From positions 5,990,501 through 6,054,500 of the forward strand of contig CP141155.1 in the NCBI GenBank assembly GCA_035233585.1: DNA of 64,000 bases, written 5' to 3'. This document shows, one piece after another, positions 36,412 through 47,590 of this stretch; position 1 is the stretch's first letter; each line of letters opens with the position of its first letter. Position numbers and translations under genes: made by a program. Source of the stretch: Antiaris toxicaria (taxonomy: Eukaryota; Streptophyta; Magnoliopsida; Rosales; Moraceae). The notes under the pieces are model-generated. The model searched no databases. It saw only the letters and a program-made list of their open reading frames with translations, and was not told where the DNA came from.

Positions 36412-37016
36412 GTCTGCCTACTATTACCGTAAAAAACTCTATTTTCCAAACTATAAGTGCTTGACTTACACGGTAAGCTACAAGAAATTGCTCTCTCTCT
36501 CTCCCCATGATAGTAAAACATAACCCTCGTCCTTTTCTTTTCTTTTTTTTTTTTTATCACTTTTGTTCTATTTGGATAAGAGTTTTTTTTTTAAATAAAA
36601 AAAATTTTAGATATGAAAAATAAAAAATTATTTGGATTTTTTTTTAAAGTGAAAAGTTACTTAAATGGATAAGTAAATTTTTTTTTAAAAAGTTCTTTTT
36701 TTATTTTTTAAAAATAAAAAATTTTAAATATTTAGATATAAAAATTTAAGAAACTCTATTTTCTTAAAATGAAAATTTTTTTATTTTTTAAATTAGGAAT
36801 GATTAAAAAAAATAACAATTTGTATTATTCTAGCATGATCATAATCCAAAAGGCGTGTTTTTTTTTTTATCTCCAAAGTAACCTTTAGGGAGCGAATTAT
36901 AAGATTAATCATGAAAAACATCTTCTAGGCTTCCGAGTCAACGAGGACAATACTTGACACTTTACAGCTCATCTCACCAACCAGTCAGTGAAGCTTACTA
37001 AAACAATTTGCCCAAA
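36412..37016. repeat. Right copy of duplicated host sequence
   Basis: Direct-orientation partner of 34200-34560 plus the 34821-34831 junction, interrupted by a family D MITE at about 36564-36818. At the MITE site the left copy is intact (ATCACTTTGTATTATTCCAGC at 34379-34399), so the insertion came after the duplication. Confidence 0.85.
36564..36818. mobile_element. Family D MITE inserted in the right duplicate
   Basis: Homologous to the element at 34561-34820 but at a different point of the duplicated sequence. The unoccupied site is preserved in the left copy. It is non-coding and AT-rich, with weak terminal inverted repeats. Confidence 0.65.
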
Positions 37017-37076
37017 AAGATCCAAGATATACGTGAACCAACGAAAGAACGAAACGAATAAACCTACACTTTTAGG

Positions 37077-37793
37077 TGGCGTTTTTTTTTTTTTTTTTTT
37101 TTTTTTCCATAATGATTTTTTACTTTTAAAAACATAAAAAATAAAACGATTTTAAAATAACGTTTATTTATTTAATATTTTTGAAACGATTTCGAAAATA
37201 TTGTTTTTAATTATATTATTTTTTTGAGTTTTTTTAAAACAAAAAAAATTATTTTCATTTTTTATTTTCGTTTTCTCCCTCCATCTCCTCTCTTTTTCTC
37301 TCTTTCTGTTTGTATAGCGTCAGTGATGATCATATTCAACGATGGCATCTATCTCTGATGAAGGCTGATAATCATGGATTAGTGTCGATGACAATGGTCT
37401 CCTTAGGATGATTATTATTTACTTATGACCTAAATTTAACCATCACCGCCACCTAGAGGTCAGATCATTAATCTCTTCCACCCCTATCGCTCATTGTAAA
37501 ACCTACCACCAAAGTTTTTTTTAATTATGACTAATAATTTATTTTTTATTATTTTTTTTAAAATTAAAAATAAATATATTTTTATAAGATACTCACTTAT
37601 AAAATGAGTTTTCAAAATATATAACTAAATAAAATTTTATTTTTATGTTTTTCAGAATATACATTCAGAAAGCATAACCAAACACAATTTCAGAAATAAT
37701 CTCAACACAATTTTCAAAACATTCTCATTTTTTATTTTTTTGAAAACAGAAAAAATTTCAAAACTAAAACTAATACCAATCGCGTTTTAGTAG
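37077..37793. mobile_element. Family C element, copy 2
   Basis: T-rich arms (AATAACGTTTATTTATTTAA and TTTTTAATTATATTATTTTTT on the left; ACCAAACACAATTTCAG on the right) enclose a core with a CT-rich block and GATGGCATC-type sequence. It is the reverse-orientation relative of 22958-23660. A T-run of about 27 bases lies at its left end. Confidence 0.55.
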
Positions 37794-38270
37794 TTAACTG
37801 TTTAATAAGAGGACTTATTGCTGAAAACAAGTTATAAAACATTCATAAATAAAATTGTTAAATTATCAATCAACTAGTTAAAATGATAACACCTATAGAT
37901 ATAATTAAAAGTACATACAGCAGTCGTGATTGTAAAATTTCCTAGTTTGTCGATCAATATAATCATTAAAAGTTTTTAACATCAGCACTACAAAGATGAT
38001 TAATCTGATAATATCCAGTATAAAGTAGCTAATAAGTAATAACAACGACAAATATAAACACAACTACGACCTAATAAATGAAAATTTGACAATGATGCTT
38101 TTGAACACGTCACCTAACGACGGCGGCTTAAGGCCTCCTTTTGGATTCAAACGACAACCAGAAAATGCAAATGCTATTTAGAAAAAACAAACAAAGAGAA
38201 GCCTCTTTTTTATCATCATTTTGACCTGTTTGAGTTCAAATCATATCTGCTTTCACATGAACTCACCAGA

Positions 38271-40388
38271 ATGATCTCTGTCTCTGCACCGGCGAGGGTT
38301 CGCCGATCACCGGAACCTGTACGGATGGGTATGTTCTCTCTCCTCGTCGCCTTCCACTTGCTCTTTCTCTCTCCGTCTCCGGTTTCGGGGCTCGACTTCC
38401 TCCTCAACTCCTTTTCCGGCGCCGACAACACGACCAACGTGACGCTCATCGACGACGCGCGTTTCGACTTGTCGGTCGTCCGCCTCACCAACGACTCCAA
38501 GCAGTTGTCCTCCGGCCGCGCCTTCTACCCGAAGAGGATCGCCATGCGAGGAACAACAACGAACGAAAGTAGTGGCAACAGTAGCAGTAACGCCTCCTCT
38601 GTTACGTCGTTTTCGACGTCGTTCGTCTTCTCGGTCTTGCCGGAGATAAGCACCAGCCCCGGCTTCGGCCTCTGCTTCGTCCTCAGCAACTCCACCTCCC
38701 CTCCCGGCGCCCTTGCCAGCCAGTACTTCGGCCTCTTCACCAACGCCACCGTGCCGACCGTGGCTCCGCTCTTCGCCGTTGAGTTCGACACCGGCCGGAA
38801 CCCCGAGTTCAGGGATGACGACGACAACCACATCGGAATCGACCTCAACAACATCGAATCGGCCGTGACTCAGCCAGCCGGGTACTACAACTCCTCCGGC
38901 TCCTTCGTCCCAATCCGAATGCGAGACGGCCGGAATGTCCACGCCTGGATCGAATTCGACGGCGAAAACATCGAGATCAACGTCACCGTCGCTCCGATCG
39001 GCGTCCCTCGCCCGTCGCGACCTACTCTCACCTACAGAGATCCGGCGATCTTGAATTACCTCTCCGACGAGATGTTCTTTGGATTCTCGGCGTCGAAAAC
39101 GCAGTGGATCGAAGCGCAGAGGATATTAGCTTGGAGCTTCAGCGACACCGGAGTTGCGAGAGAGATCAACACGACGAATCTCCCGGTTTTCCTCCTTCCG
39201 GAATCATCATCTTCCTTATCTGCGGGAGCAATCGCCGGGATCGCGATCGGCTGCGCCGCGTTCGTGATCGTCTCCGCCGCCCTAGGGTTCTGGTTCTGGC
39301 AAAAGAGGAAATCGAACCGCGAAGAGGAAGACGACGACGTCGAGGACTGGGAACTCGAGTATTGGCCTCACCGATTCTCCTACGAGGAGCTATCCGACGC
39401 CACAAACGGCTTCTCCGCCGATCAGCTCCTCGGCTCCGGCGGATTCGGAAAGGTCTACAAAGGAACCCTCCCAAACAAGACCGAAATCGCCGTGAAATGC
39501 GTTAACCACGATTCGAAGCAAGGACTGAGAGAATTCATGGCGGAGATCTCGAGCATGGGGAGGCTCCAGCACAAGAATCTGGTCCAGATGCGAGGGTGGT
39601 GCAGGAAAGGGAACATACTTATGCTTGTATACGATTTTATGCCAAACGGAAGCCTCAACCGTTGGATCTTCGACAGACCGAAGAGCCTCCTGTCTTGGGA
39701 CCAGCGCCGCCGTGTCCTAGCCGACGTGGCCGAGGGGCTGAGCTACCTCCACGGCGGCTACGACCAGGTGGTAGTCCACAGGGACATAAAGTCCAGCAAC
39801 ATTCTGTTGGACGCCGAGATGAGGGGGAGGCTGGGAGATTTCGGGCTGGCGAAGCTGTACGGGCACAACGAGGTGCCGAACACGACGCGCGTGGTGGGCA
39901 CGCTTGGGTACCTGGCGCCGGAGCTGGCGACGGTGGCGGCACCGACTGCGGCGAGCGACGTGTACAGCTTTGGAGTGGTGGTGCTGGAGGTAGCGTGCGG
40001 GCGGCGGCCGATAGAGATGGACAAGGCGGAGGAGGAGACGGTGCTGATGGAGTGGGTGAGGGACCTGTACGGCCAGGGGAGGGTGGCGGAGGCGGCGGAC
40101 CGGAGGATCCAAGGGGAGTACGCAGTGGAGGAGATGGAGTTGGTGCTCAAGTTGGGGCTAGCGTGCTGCCACCCCGACCCGGTGCGGCGGCCCACCATGG
40201 CAGAGGTGGTGGCGGTGTTGATTGGCGAGCGGGCCGACGCGACCCGTCCTGCCGAGGTCTTGTCGGAGCTGGCACGTGACGATCACAGGGTTGTTGATAT
40301 TGTTATAATTGGCGACCGAGAGTCGGCGGCGGAGTCGCCGGACGTGGAATCTCCGCTTCAATCACAGCCACAGGCTTCCTCGGCGTGA
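38271..40388 (+). CDS. LECRKS1: L-type lectin-domain receptor kinase S.1-like
   Basis: A single uninterrupted exon of 705 aa. It has an N-terminal signal peptide (hydrophobic core MFSLLVAFHLLFL, cleavage near residue 40), a legume-lectin domain (about 41-300, with FDTGRNPEF and GIDLNN metal-site strands and many N-x-S/T sites), a membrane segment (about 318-343) and a cytoplasmic Ser/Thr kinase. Kinase residues are intact: GSGGFG (388-393), K409, HRDIKSSN with D505, DFG (523-525) and APE (549-551), so it should be active; it is an RD kinase. The juxtamembrane VEDWELEYWPHRFSYEEL and kinase text match the Arabidopsis LECRK-S.1 group from memory. Met19 (38325) or Met21 would give a more usual signal peptide than Met1. 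The ORF is markedly GC-rich compared with its surroundings, which generates long shadow frames. Confidence 0.95.
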   Translation: MISVSAPARVRRSPEPVRMGMFSLLVAFHLLFLSPSPVSGLDFLLNSFSGADNTTNVTLIDDARFDLSVVRLTNDSKQLSSGRAFYPKRIAMRGTTTNESSGNSSSNASSVTSFSTSFVFSVLPEISTSPGFGLCFVLSNSTSPPGALASQYFGLFTNATVPTVAPLFAVEFDTGRNPEFRDDDDNHIGIDLNNIESAVTQPAGYYNSSGSFVPIRMRDGRNVHAWIEFDGENIEINVTVAPIGVPRPSRPTLTYRDPAILNYLSDEMFFGFSASKTQWIEAQRILAWSFSDTGVAREINTTNLPVFLLPESSSSLSAGAIAGIAIGCAAFVIVSAALGFWFWQKRKSNREEEDDDVEDWELEYWPHRFSYEELSDATNGFSADQLLGSGGFGKVYKGTLPNKTEIAVKCVNHDSKQGLREFMAEISSMGRLQHKNLVQMRGWCRKGNILMLVYDFMPNGSLNRWIFDRPKSLLSWDQRRRVLADVAEGLSYLHGGYDQVVVHRDIKSSNILLDAEMRGRLGDFGLAKLYGHNEVPNTTRVVGTLGYLAPELATVAAPTAASDVYSFGVVVLEVACGRRPIEMDKAEEETVLMEWVRDLYGQGRVAEAADRRIQGEYAVEEMELVLKLGLACCHPDPVRRPTMAEVVAVLIGERADATRPAEVLSELARDDHRVVDIVIIGDRESAAESPDVESPLQSQPQASSA

Positions 40389-41520
40389 AAAGTGTGCTTC
40401 TTTTTCATTTTTCTTTTTCGTTTTGAGACGGGTATTTTTGGCCATAGCCATTGACTTTTTTAATTTTTTATCATATAATTTTTTTTTTTTTCTGTTGAAG
40501 TTTAAATCATATAATTATTGGTTTTGTAATCTCAAGTTAAATTTTTGGTTTAGTGGGATGACGCTCTCCCACTGTCTATTTTTATGTGTTATGTACAGAA
40601 CAATTGTAGATGCGATAAAATATAGTGAAAACGAATGTGACGTTTAAATTATTGTTTTTTTTTATTTTATTCCCTAGTGTGTAAATTGTTACTTGATTGG
40701 AAAACATAGACTTTTTAATTAATAGAACATTGAAAAATGTTTGTGTATGTGGTACTTGCATTGTTGATGGCCTTGCATTTGAGTTTGACTATGGGCAGGA
40801 GAAGATTTGAGAAGAATCACTATCCCATTGAAACATTGTTAAATACAGGCCAGAGAGACATTGTTTGAAATGACTTTTATAATGGGCCGCAATCAACTTT
40901 CTTTCACGTGTGCGGATGAAGATGAACTTTAGGACGCAAATAACAATTAGGTTACACTTTGCCGGCAATGGTTGGTCCAAGTCCAACTGCAATAGTGAGT
41001 TTCGTCGTCGTCATCGTCATCGTATATATATATATATATATTTATAGGTGAGATGAGAAGCACTACAATTTTTGTGGTGAGAAACCCTCAACTAAGTTCA
41101 TCCACTAATTACCTGATTGGCAGTTTAATTTGTTAGTGGATTTAGTCCAATATATGAAGAAAAATATTAATTTTAATTCTAACTTTCCAGTATTAATTTG
41201 TAGGATATGTAAATTACGATTTTTTAATTAATAGATGTTAAAGGAGTTGTCACCTCTTTTAATATATTGAAAGATGATAAATAGTCGGTAGTTGATATTA
41301 AAACATAGATATATTTATTTATTTATTAAAACAGAAAGAAGATGCATATTAGCATGCTGATTATTCCACATCTTTAGTACCAAGCAACTTTAAACAGGGG
41401 CGCAACCGGCTTTATTGAAATATAGAGTTGATGAATATGAGGGTGTAATATATATTTCTTCTCGGTCACTATGTATATATGTAAATATATATATATGTAT
41501 CTGTCTAAATAGCTGGTGCA
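40389..41520. other. Intergenic between convergent LECRKS1 and FRO genes
   Basis: It holds the 3' UTRs of both genes, T-rich stretches and (TA)n runs near 41023-41042 and 41480. No additional gene is seen. Confidence 0.5.
41411..41416 (-). terminator. Polyadenylation signal of the FRO gene
   Basis: AATAAA on the minus strand lies about 105 nt downstream of the FRO stop codon, a normal distance for plant 3' end formation. It is the only canonical signal that I could place with a gene in the window. Confidence 0.5.
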
Positions 41521-44500
41521 CTAGAGGGCAAAGTTAAGGGAGTGGAAGTTGAAACTAGTTTTCTTCTCAGCGCCAGTCTTGAAACACTGAGAATTCTGCC
41601 GGCAAAGCAAGGCCACTGACTCTTTCATGGTCTCTGGTCCACAGACCAGGACTCCAACATCAGATCCACCAGTCTCGGTTGGGAACTTTGTGAATATATC
41701 TGCTTAGTTCAAACCATACATGTTAAAACACAACTAATATTTTTGAAAGAAACAAATTTTGGTGCAAAAATGGAACCAAATGAAGTAATAAATATACCTT
41801 GGAAGTTGGGTCTTCCTGCAAAATGTATCTCATGTTTATCAAGAGCTCCTCCTGCTTCAATGGAACTTGGTTGCCATGATTTGACTTGTTTTTCCACAAT
41901 TTGGGAAGTCTCTCTCTTCACCCTTCTCCATCTCACAACAAGGGCAACTAAGCCGCTGCATACCATTGCTATGACAAAGGAAGATATGATAATCAGATCA
42001 GAAACTGAAGACGGGTTCTTCTCTTTGAGGGCTTCCGGGGACTTCATGAGCTTCTTATTTTTATGGTTTGGTAGAAATATGCGGTTAAAAGAGATTAGAA
42101 AGACAAGGAACACAACAGAAGAAAGTGCAGCTATGGCAGCCATCGAAAGAAAAGATTCGAGTCCATTTATCGCGTAGCTTGAAACGTCTCTCTCAAAATG
42201 CACGGTCTCTACTTGGGAGTACCCATCTAATAGTTCTCCTAGAGTTGCACCAGATTGTTGTTCTTGAGTCACAAACACCTTTAATTTCAGATGAAGTTGT
42301 TCAGCTGATTGGTTTAGTATTAGGTGCGAGACCGAGTTCAACACGCAGATATCTTGGGACTTCTTCACAACGTATACAAGTTGAATTCTTGTGGGGAAAT
42401 TGTTCCCACTATTCCGGGATGAAGCAATTTCCTGCAAGATGCTATGAAATGGGGTTATCCCAATTCCTCCAGCAATCAGAAGTAAACTGTCATACCTGCA
42501 AAATAAATGGATGTGTAAATGAATCCGACATATGACGAAAAGCAATTTCGATAACATGAAAAGTTGTGTTAAAGCACCTAAGGAAGTCCGTCGATGCTGG
42601 TCCATAAGGACCTTCAACTGCAATTGGTATGATCTTCATCTGATCAGAATTCGACTCGAGCTCATTATTTATCAAGTTATGTAGAGAACTTGTCCATGAT
42701 CCTTGGCATTTTATAATGACAGACATGGTGTGTTCATCAACACTTGAGCTGGAAGTTATACTAAAAGAGTGCCACTGAAACTTTGATATACTTGGTATCT
42801 TCACAAATATCACACTTGTTGGTGTATACTTCAGTTCTGCAACATGGTTTCAAGTAGTGCTGCATAAATTGTTTTTTAAGTTCTTCTTCTTTTTTTTTTA
42901 TTCAAAATGAAAAAAGGGAATCAGTGGAGTTTTCATAATCCACCTAGTGCTGCCACTTTCATAATTTACTAGCGCCACAGATGGAATGAAAAGGGGTCAT
43001 GCTCTCGTCAAGAATCCTCAGAGGTCTGTGCGTCAGGCACACAGGCTCACTATTTCAGTGTACTCAGTGTGGATGACAAGAATCAAACATCTGACGGATA
43101 GAAGAGAGAGTGCCATGAATTGGTTGTTTATTGGTGCTACGTCACCACCATCGGGGTCATTAATTACTTACTAGGAGCATATTCTAGATGTGAACTAGAG
43201 ACTTACTTGGATCTTTTGGCAGAATGAGTTCTATGGCTTTGCTGGGGAAGAGTTTTGCAGAAAGGATGCATGTTTCCGGTCTTGATTGAATGATCCGTAT
43301 TAGCTTATCAAGGCCAAAGAGAAATATCCCGGAGAAAACCCAATAGAAGTGCCTGTCTCCAGTGTGGAACAAGAAGAATACCAGGAAGACGACGTACAGA
43401 TGGTGTGTGTAGTAGAAGATTTCAAACCTTTTTCTCCTTATTTGAGGAAGTGCTGTGATCCAAATTACTAGAGCTGTAACTAGAGCAATCTCCCCAGCCA
43501 AGTATATCCGGCCTGTTTTCTGCCATCTCCATAGCTTTTGCCAAACAAAGTGCAAAGAAGGAAGCAATTTGATCGCCAGTTCCACGTAAACCAAGAGAGT
43601 ATTATGAAATAAGCAGCCTAATCATCCACTAATGAGAGCAACAAAAGGAAGAAAGACAAGAAAACACACGCTGGACATATGGCGGTTCACCCTCAAATTA
43701 TGTCCACTACAAACCGTCACAGTATTTCGTTACATAATTGATTTAAAAATAAGATTACATGAGAAGCACACGCCGCAAGCCTCTCGGATTCTGTGTTTTA
43801 TCTCTCTGATATAAGCAAAGTTAGGGCAATCAAAAGTACATGTGTGAAATTTTCTATTTTCCGGCACTAGAATCATGACTGTGTCGGCTTGCTAACTTGA
43901 TGTTAGGGAAATAATTAGACTTGACACACTCAGTAGAGAGACAGTAGAATTACCTCATCTTGAATGTAGTGGCTGACACCCCAAATGAACAATGTGCTTC
44001 CACCATGAAAAGTGGCAAAGCATACCATTGCAGTCCCAAGCCAGACATGGTATCTTACCGAGGCTTCAAACTGGACGCCGAGTAAGCGAAAGAAGGCCAT
44101 CCCTCTTAAGATTGGTAGAAGTAGTAAAGCTAAACATGCTTCTGCTAGCAAACCGAACCGGGTTGCAACTCTCAAATACTTCAGTTGCCATCTGAGATAC
44201 ACGTTGAAGCATCAGTAATGGTGTATGTCGTGTTTTCATCTTTAATAGCCGAGATCATTTTATTGCAAAATGATGATTAAGTACTCACGTTTTCAGCTTC
44301 AGTGATTTCACCGGCATCAAGTCCTTGAAATCATTAGAGATTCGAGCGTAAAAAGTCCATGCTAAGAAGAACACAAAGAGCGCGATTGATAGGATTTCCA
44401 TGGCAGACAAAGTACCCAAAAGGGTGTTCACAACCACCGGATTTGAGAGACCAGAAAATACTTTCCTCCCATGTCTACAAATCCAAATCAACCACAAGAG

Positions 44501-44910
44501 TAAAAACTCGAGTTCTCACAATTTCGAGTTCAACAACAATCTAAAATTGCTAAATCACACGGCATATTACCTCCTGCCTCTCTTCCTGAGCTGCAAATTC
44601 GTGTGGACACATCCAATTATAGCCATAGCGATCACAGGGAAAGTAAAAACAACAAAATTGAGGCCTGCAAAAAATAACATTATAGTTTTAGTAACTTCAC
44701 AAAAGTTAAGAAGAGTGCTTCAATCTCAAATATTGTACCATAATATCCAAGAACTGTAGGCCTGAATCTCTCCTCAGCTTCTTTCCATTTCCTTGTCCAG
44801 AGCTGTGTGGGCTTCAGAAGCCAAAGAGAAACCCAACCAGCAAATATCAGGACCATGAGCACTTTCAAAACAATGAGAAGAGCAGCTTCTGCCATGTCTT
44901 TCAGATACAA
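41521..44910 (-). CDS. FRO8: Ferric reduction oxidase (ferric-chelate reductase), FRO8-like
   Basis: Eight minus-strand exons join in frame to 717 aa: 44739-44910, 44571-44664, 44289-44474, 43954-44191, 43207-43534, 42578-42836, 41798-42495, 41521-41699. It is a flavocytochrome b that passes electrons from NADPH through FAD and two hemes across a membrane to Fe(III). Multiple membrane segments hold paired heme ligands (H199/H213 and H274/H287, in RYHVW, TFHGG, YYTHHLY and FLFHTGD). The FAD site reads HSFS (362-365) instead of the usual HPF(S/T). The NADPH sites AGGIGITPF (434-442) and CGPE (678-681) are intact, and the C terminus FNFHSLNFAL is family-typical. The FRO8 assignment rests on remembered Arabidopsis gene order (FRO8, At5g50160, beside a C2/GRAM gene, At5g50170) and general similarity; the family is certain, the paralogue less so. 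Confidence 0.93.
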
Positions 44911-47384
44911 TGAGAGGTTTTTTTTTAATCTCCTTTGTGTAGAAAGGACCTCTATTTAAGAGAACCCTTTGAAGGTTCACACCTCTAGGGAATCTCAGTT
45001 TAGTCCCGTCACCTTTCAGAAGTGCCTATAGTTATCAATTTTCATGGCTACTTGATTGTTGGCAATCAAATTTCATAAGACTATGGGAAGTGCAACCTCT
45101 GAAATATGTCGACCTTGGGACATGTGGATGATATTTCTGCACTTCCAATTTGAAGTGGATTAATGACGACACATCCTGTATCATGCATATGACATTATAT
45201 AAATATGTATATATATATATATTGTGGGATATGAGTGTATGCATGACTGTACAAGTTGTACATCTTTAATAGTCTGGTATTGGCACTTTTTTTTTTTTTG
45301 GCCAAGGCAAAATTTTCTTTATGATGAATGAATCTTGTGTAAGATAGTGGACTTCTGGTCCTTCTATAGAGCCCTTTTTTTTTTTTTTTTAAATGATCTT
45401 CTTTATGTCCATATCTTTAGAGTTTTCTATGATGGGATATTTTTATTGAGATGTTAAATGTACTTAAAATTATATTAAAATAAAATAATATATAAAATTA
45501 ATAGAACTTGATAATAACATCACGATTCAAAATTATATTCGATTACCGTTGTATCATTGAATAAACAAGAACAGTTAGAAATGAAATAACAGCCTTATAA
45601 AGTGGAAGGTAATATATATATATATATATATATATAACAAGACATAGAAGAATTATCTGTGATATCTTGGTTTTATTATGTCAAGATGGAACCATTTAGG
45701 AAAATTTTCAGCCTTAATTAGACGCATCTCTGTGCCAATGCACGGAAAAAACAATTACATGGGACAAGCCTTTTGGACCACAAGATATAGTGCCCGAGAA
45801 CTATTGGGAAAACACAAAGATTTGGACTCTTCTGCTTTAATGATACACATAGTTCCAATAATTAGACTATATGAAAATAAAACATTAACAAAGGAATATA
45901 TCAATACCTAAAATAAGGGGGGGAAAAAAAAAGGAAAATGGAAAAAGAGTTGTCTTATGGCCCTTCAAGAAAACGTTGAGAACAATGTTATAATTTCTAT
46001 CTAATTATTTTTTATTATTGTATGAGATTTATGATTTTTATTTATTAAAAAGAAATGAAAATGCTTTCATTTTAAGATTCAAGAGTTTCTATTCAAATCT
46101 TGTAGTACAATAGGATTAGTTTCTACGAAGTTCTATTTTCTTTAGGTACCATAAAATTACATAAACAGCAAGCATAAATGCTTTTACACTCATAGATACA
46201 TATATTAAAATCAAAATTTGAAGTGAAAAGTAAATAAAGAAAACAAAAAATAAAAAGGAAAAGAAAAAGGAAAAGGAAAACAATAGGGAATGTCTGAGTA
46301 GCTTTTGATCAAGGAGTTGGGAGGTGTGATGATGAGCATGTTAAAGTGAGAAAAACACATTTGATTAGTGAAAAAAGCGGAACCCTAAGTGGGGACAGAG
46401 TATACCACCTAATGGTGTTAATGCATGGCAATAAAATTGGCTTTGGTTTAATTATTGTTTAATTAATTTACTCATTATTATACTCAAAAGACAAGGAGAC
46501 TCGTGGAGAACATCCTTAAGAAAGTACAAACAAAAAATAACTACACCCTCCCAATTCGTATTTCCGAATTTCACTGAATCCATAAAAGTCGATTTGCAAA
46601 GAAAGAGGTCCAAAGATTCATATACAACTCTAATTAGTGGGTGACAAAAATTAGAAACATTCAAGAACTAACACAAAATTTGTTGTAAAGCATAATCCAA
46701 CGGTAAGAGATTATATACACTTTGATGGACATTTTGGGACTCAGGTTCTTAACTCAAAGTTCTCGAATTTAGGTTTGAAACTTGCATTTAGACATTAATT
46801 TTGGTTCAATCGCACACCAAACTTTTCCATCTAAATACTCAACTCAAACCTTTATATTAAATCGGTAGCCTAAAAGTTCAACTCATCTCTTTCTAAACTA
46901 AATTGAAAATTTACAATTCAAATAGAAGGTAAGAAATCTGATCTCTCTTCCTAATTTTTATTTTAATTTAATTTTTTTTCAAAAATAATAATATGATGAA
47001 GTAGATTTCTTTAAATGTCCTTCCACCTTCTTTGTCATTCTCTTAATTCTCCCACCCTAATATTTTGTTTTTCCAATCATGAATACATTGTGTGTATCAT
47101 GGATCAACATCGATCTATTTTTGATGGACACCACGTAATTACCAGACATTTGTCACTCTCAATCCTTTTGAGTAAACTCCCCCAACACAATCCAGGCTAC
47201 AATTTTCTTGTATTTAAATAGATTGAAATTATAGTTATTTGTAAGTCAATCTCTGTTTTCGTTCTCTCGGTCTCAATTCAGCGCTTTAGGCTTTAAGGAT
47301 GAGGTCCAATTCTACAATAATGGTCTGCGCACCCAATAGGTAAATTGCATGAGAGGAAGAAGAAAATAGAATTTTTCAGAAAAT

Positions 47385-47590
47385 AATTAAAATAAATAAT
47401 ATATATCATATAAATAATATATTTATGTTATATTTATTAAATAAATAATATATTTACGTATCAAGTGAATTATTTATTTAAGTCTTATGAATACATCATT
47501 TATCTACTATTTACTAAAAACTCTTTTTAACATCTTTTTATTTATTTCAATTATTCATGAAAACTACTATTCACTGTAATATTTCATGGC
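47385..47590. repeat. AT-rich TTTAC/GTAAA word array, short copy
   Basis: Units such as AATAATATATTTACGTATC and ATTTATCTACTATTTACT recur for about 200 bp, like the array at 33255-33880. Confidence 0.4.

Noticed and set aside
34200..37016. Flanking duplicates as LTRs of a small retrotransposon
   Set aside because: The duplicates lack convincing TG/CA ends or a primer-binding site, and the interior looks caulimovirid; kept only as an alternative explanation.
38307..40361. Long open frames antisense and in other frames over the lectin receptor kinase
   Set aside because: They are shadows of a GC-rich coding sequence; translations are Arg/Pro/Gly-rich with no domain, while the plus frame is an intact kinase.
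45678..45911. 77-codon frame in the FRO/USP intergenic region
   Set aside because: No homology, no splice continuation or leader; length compatible with chance.
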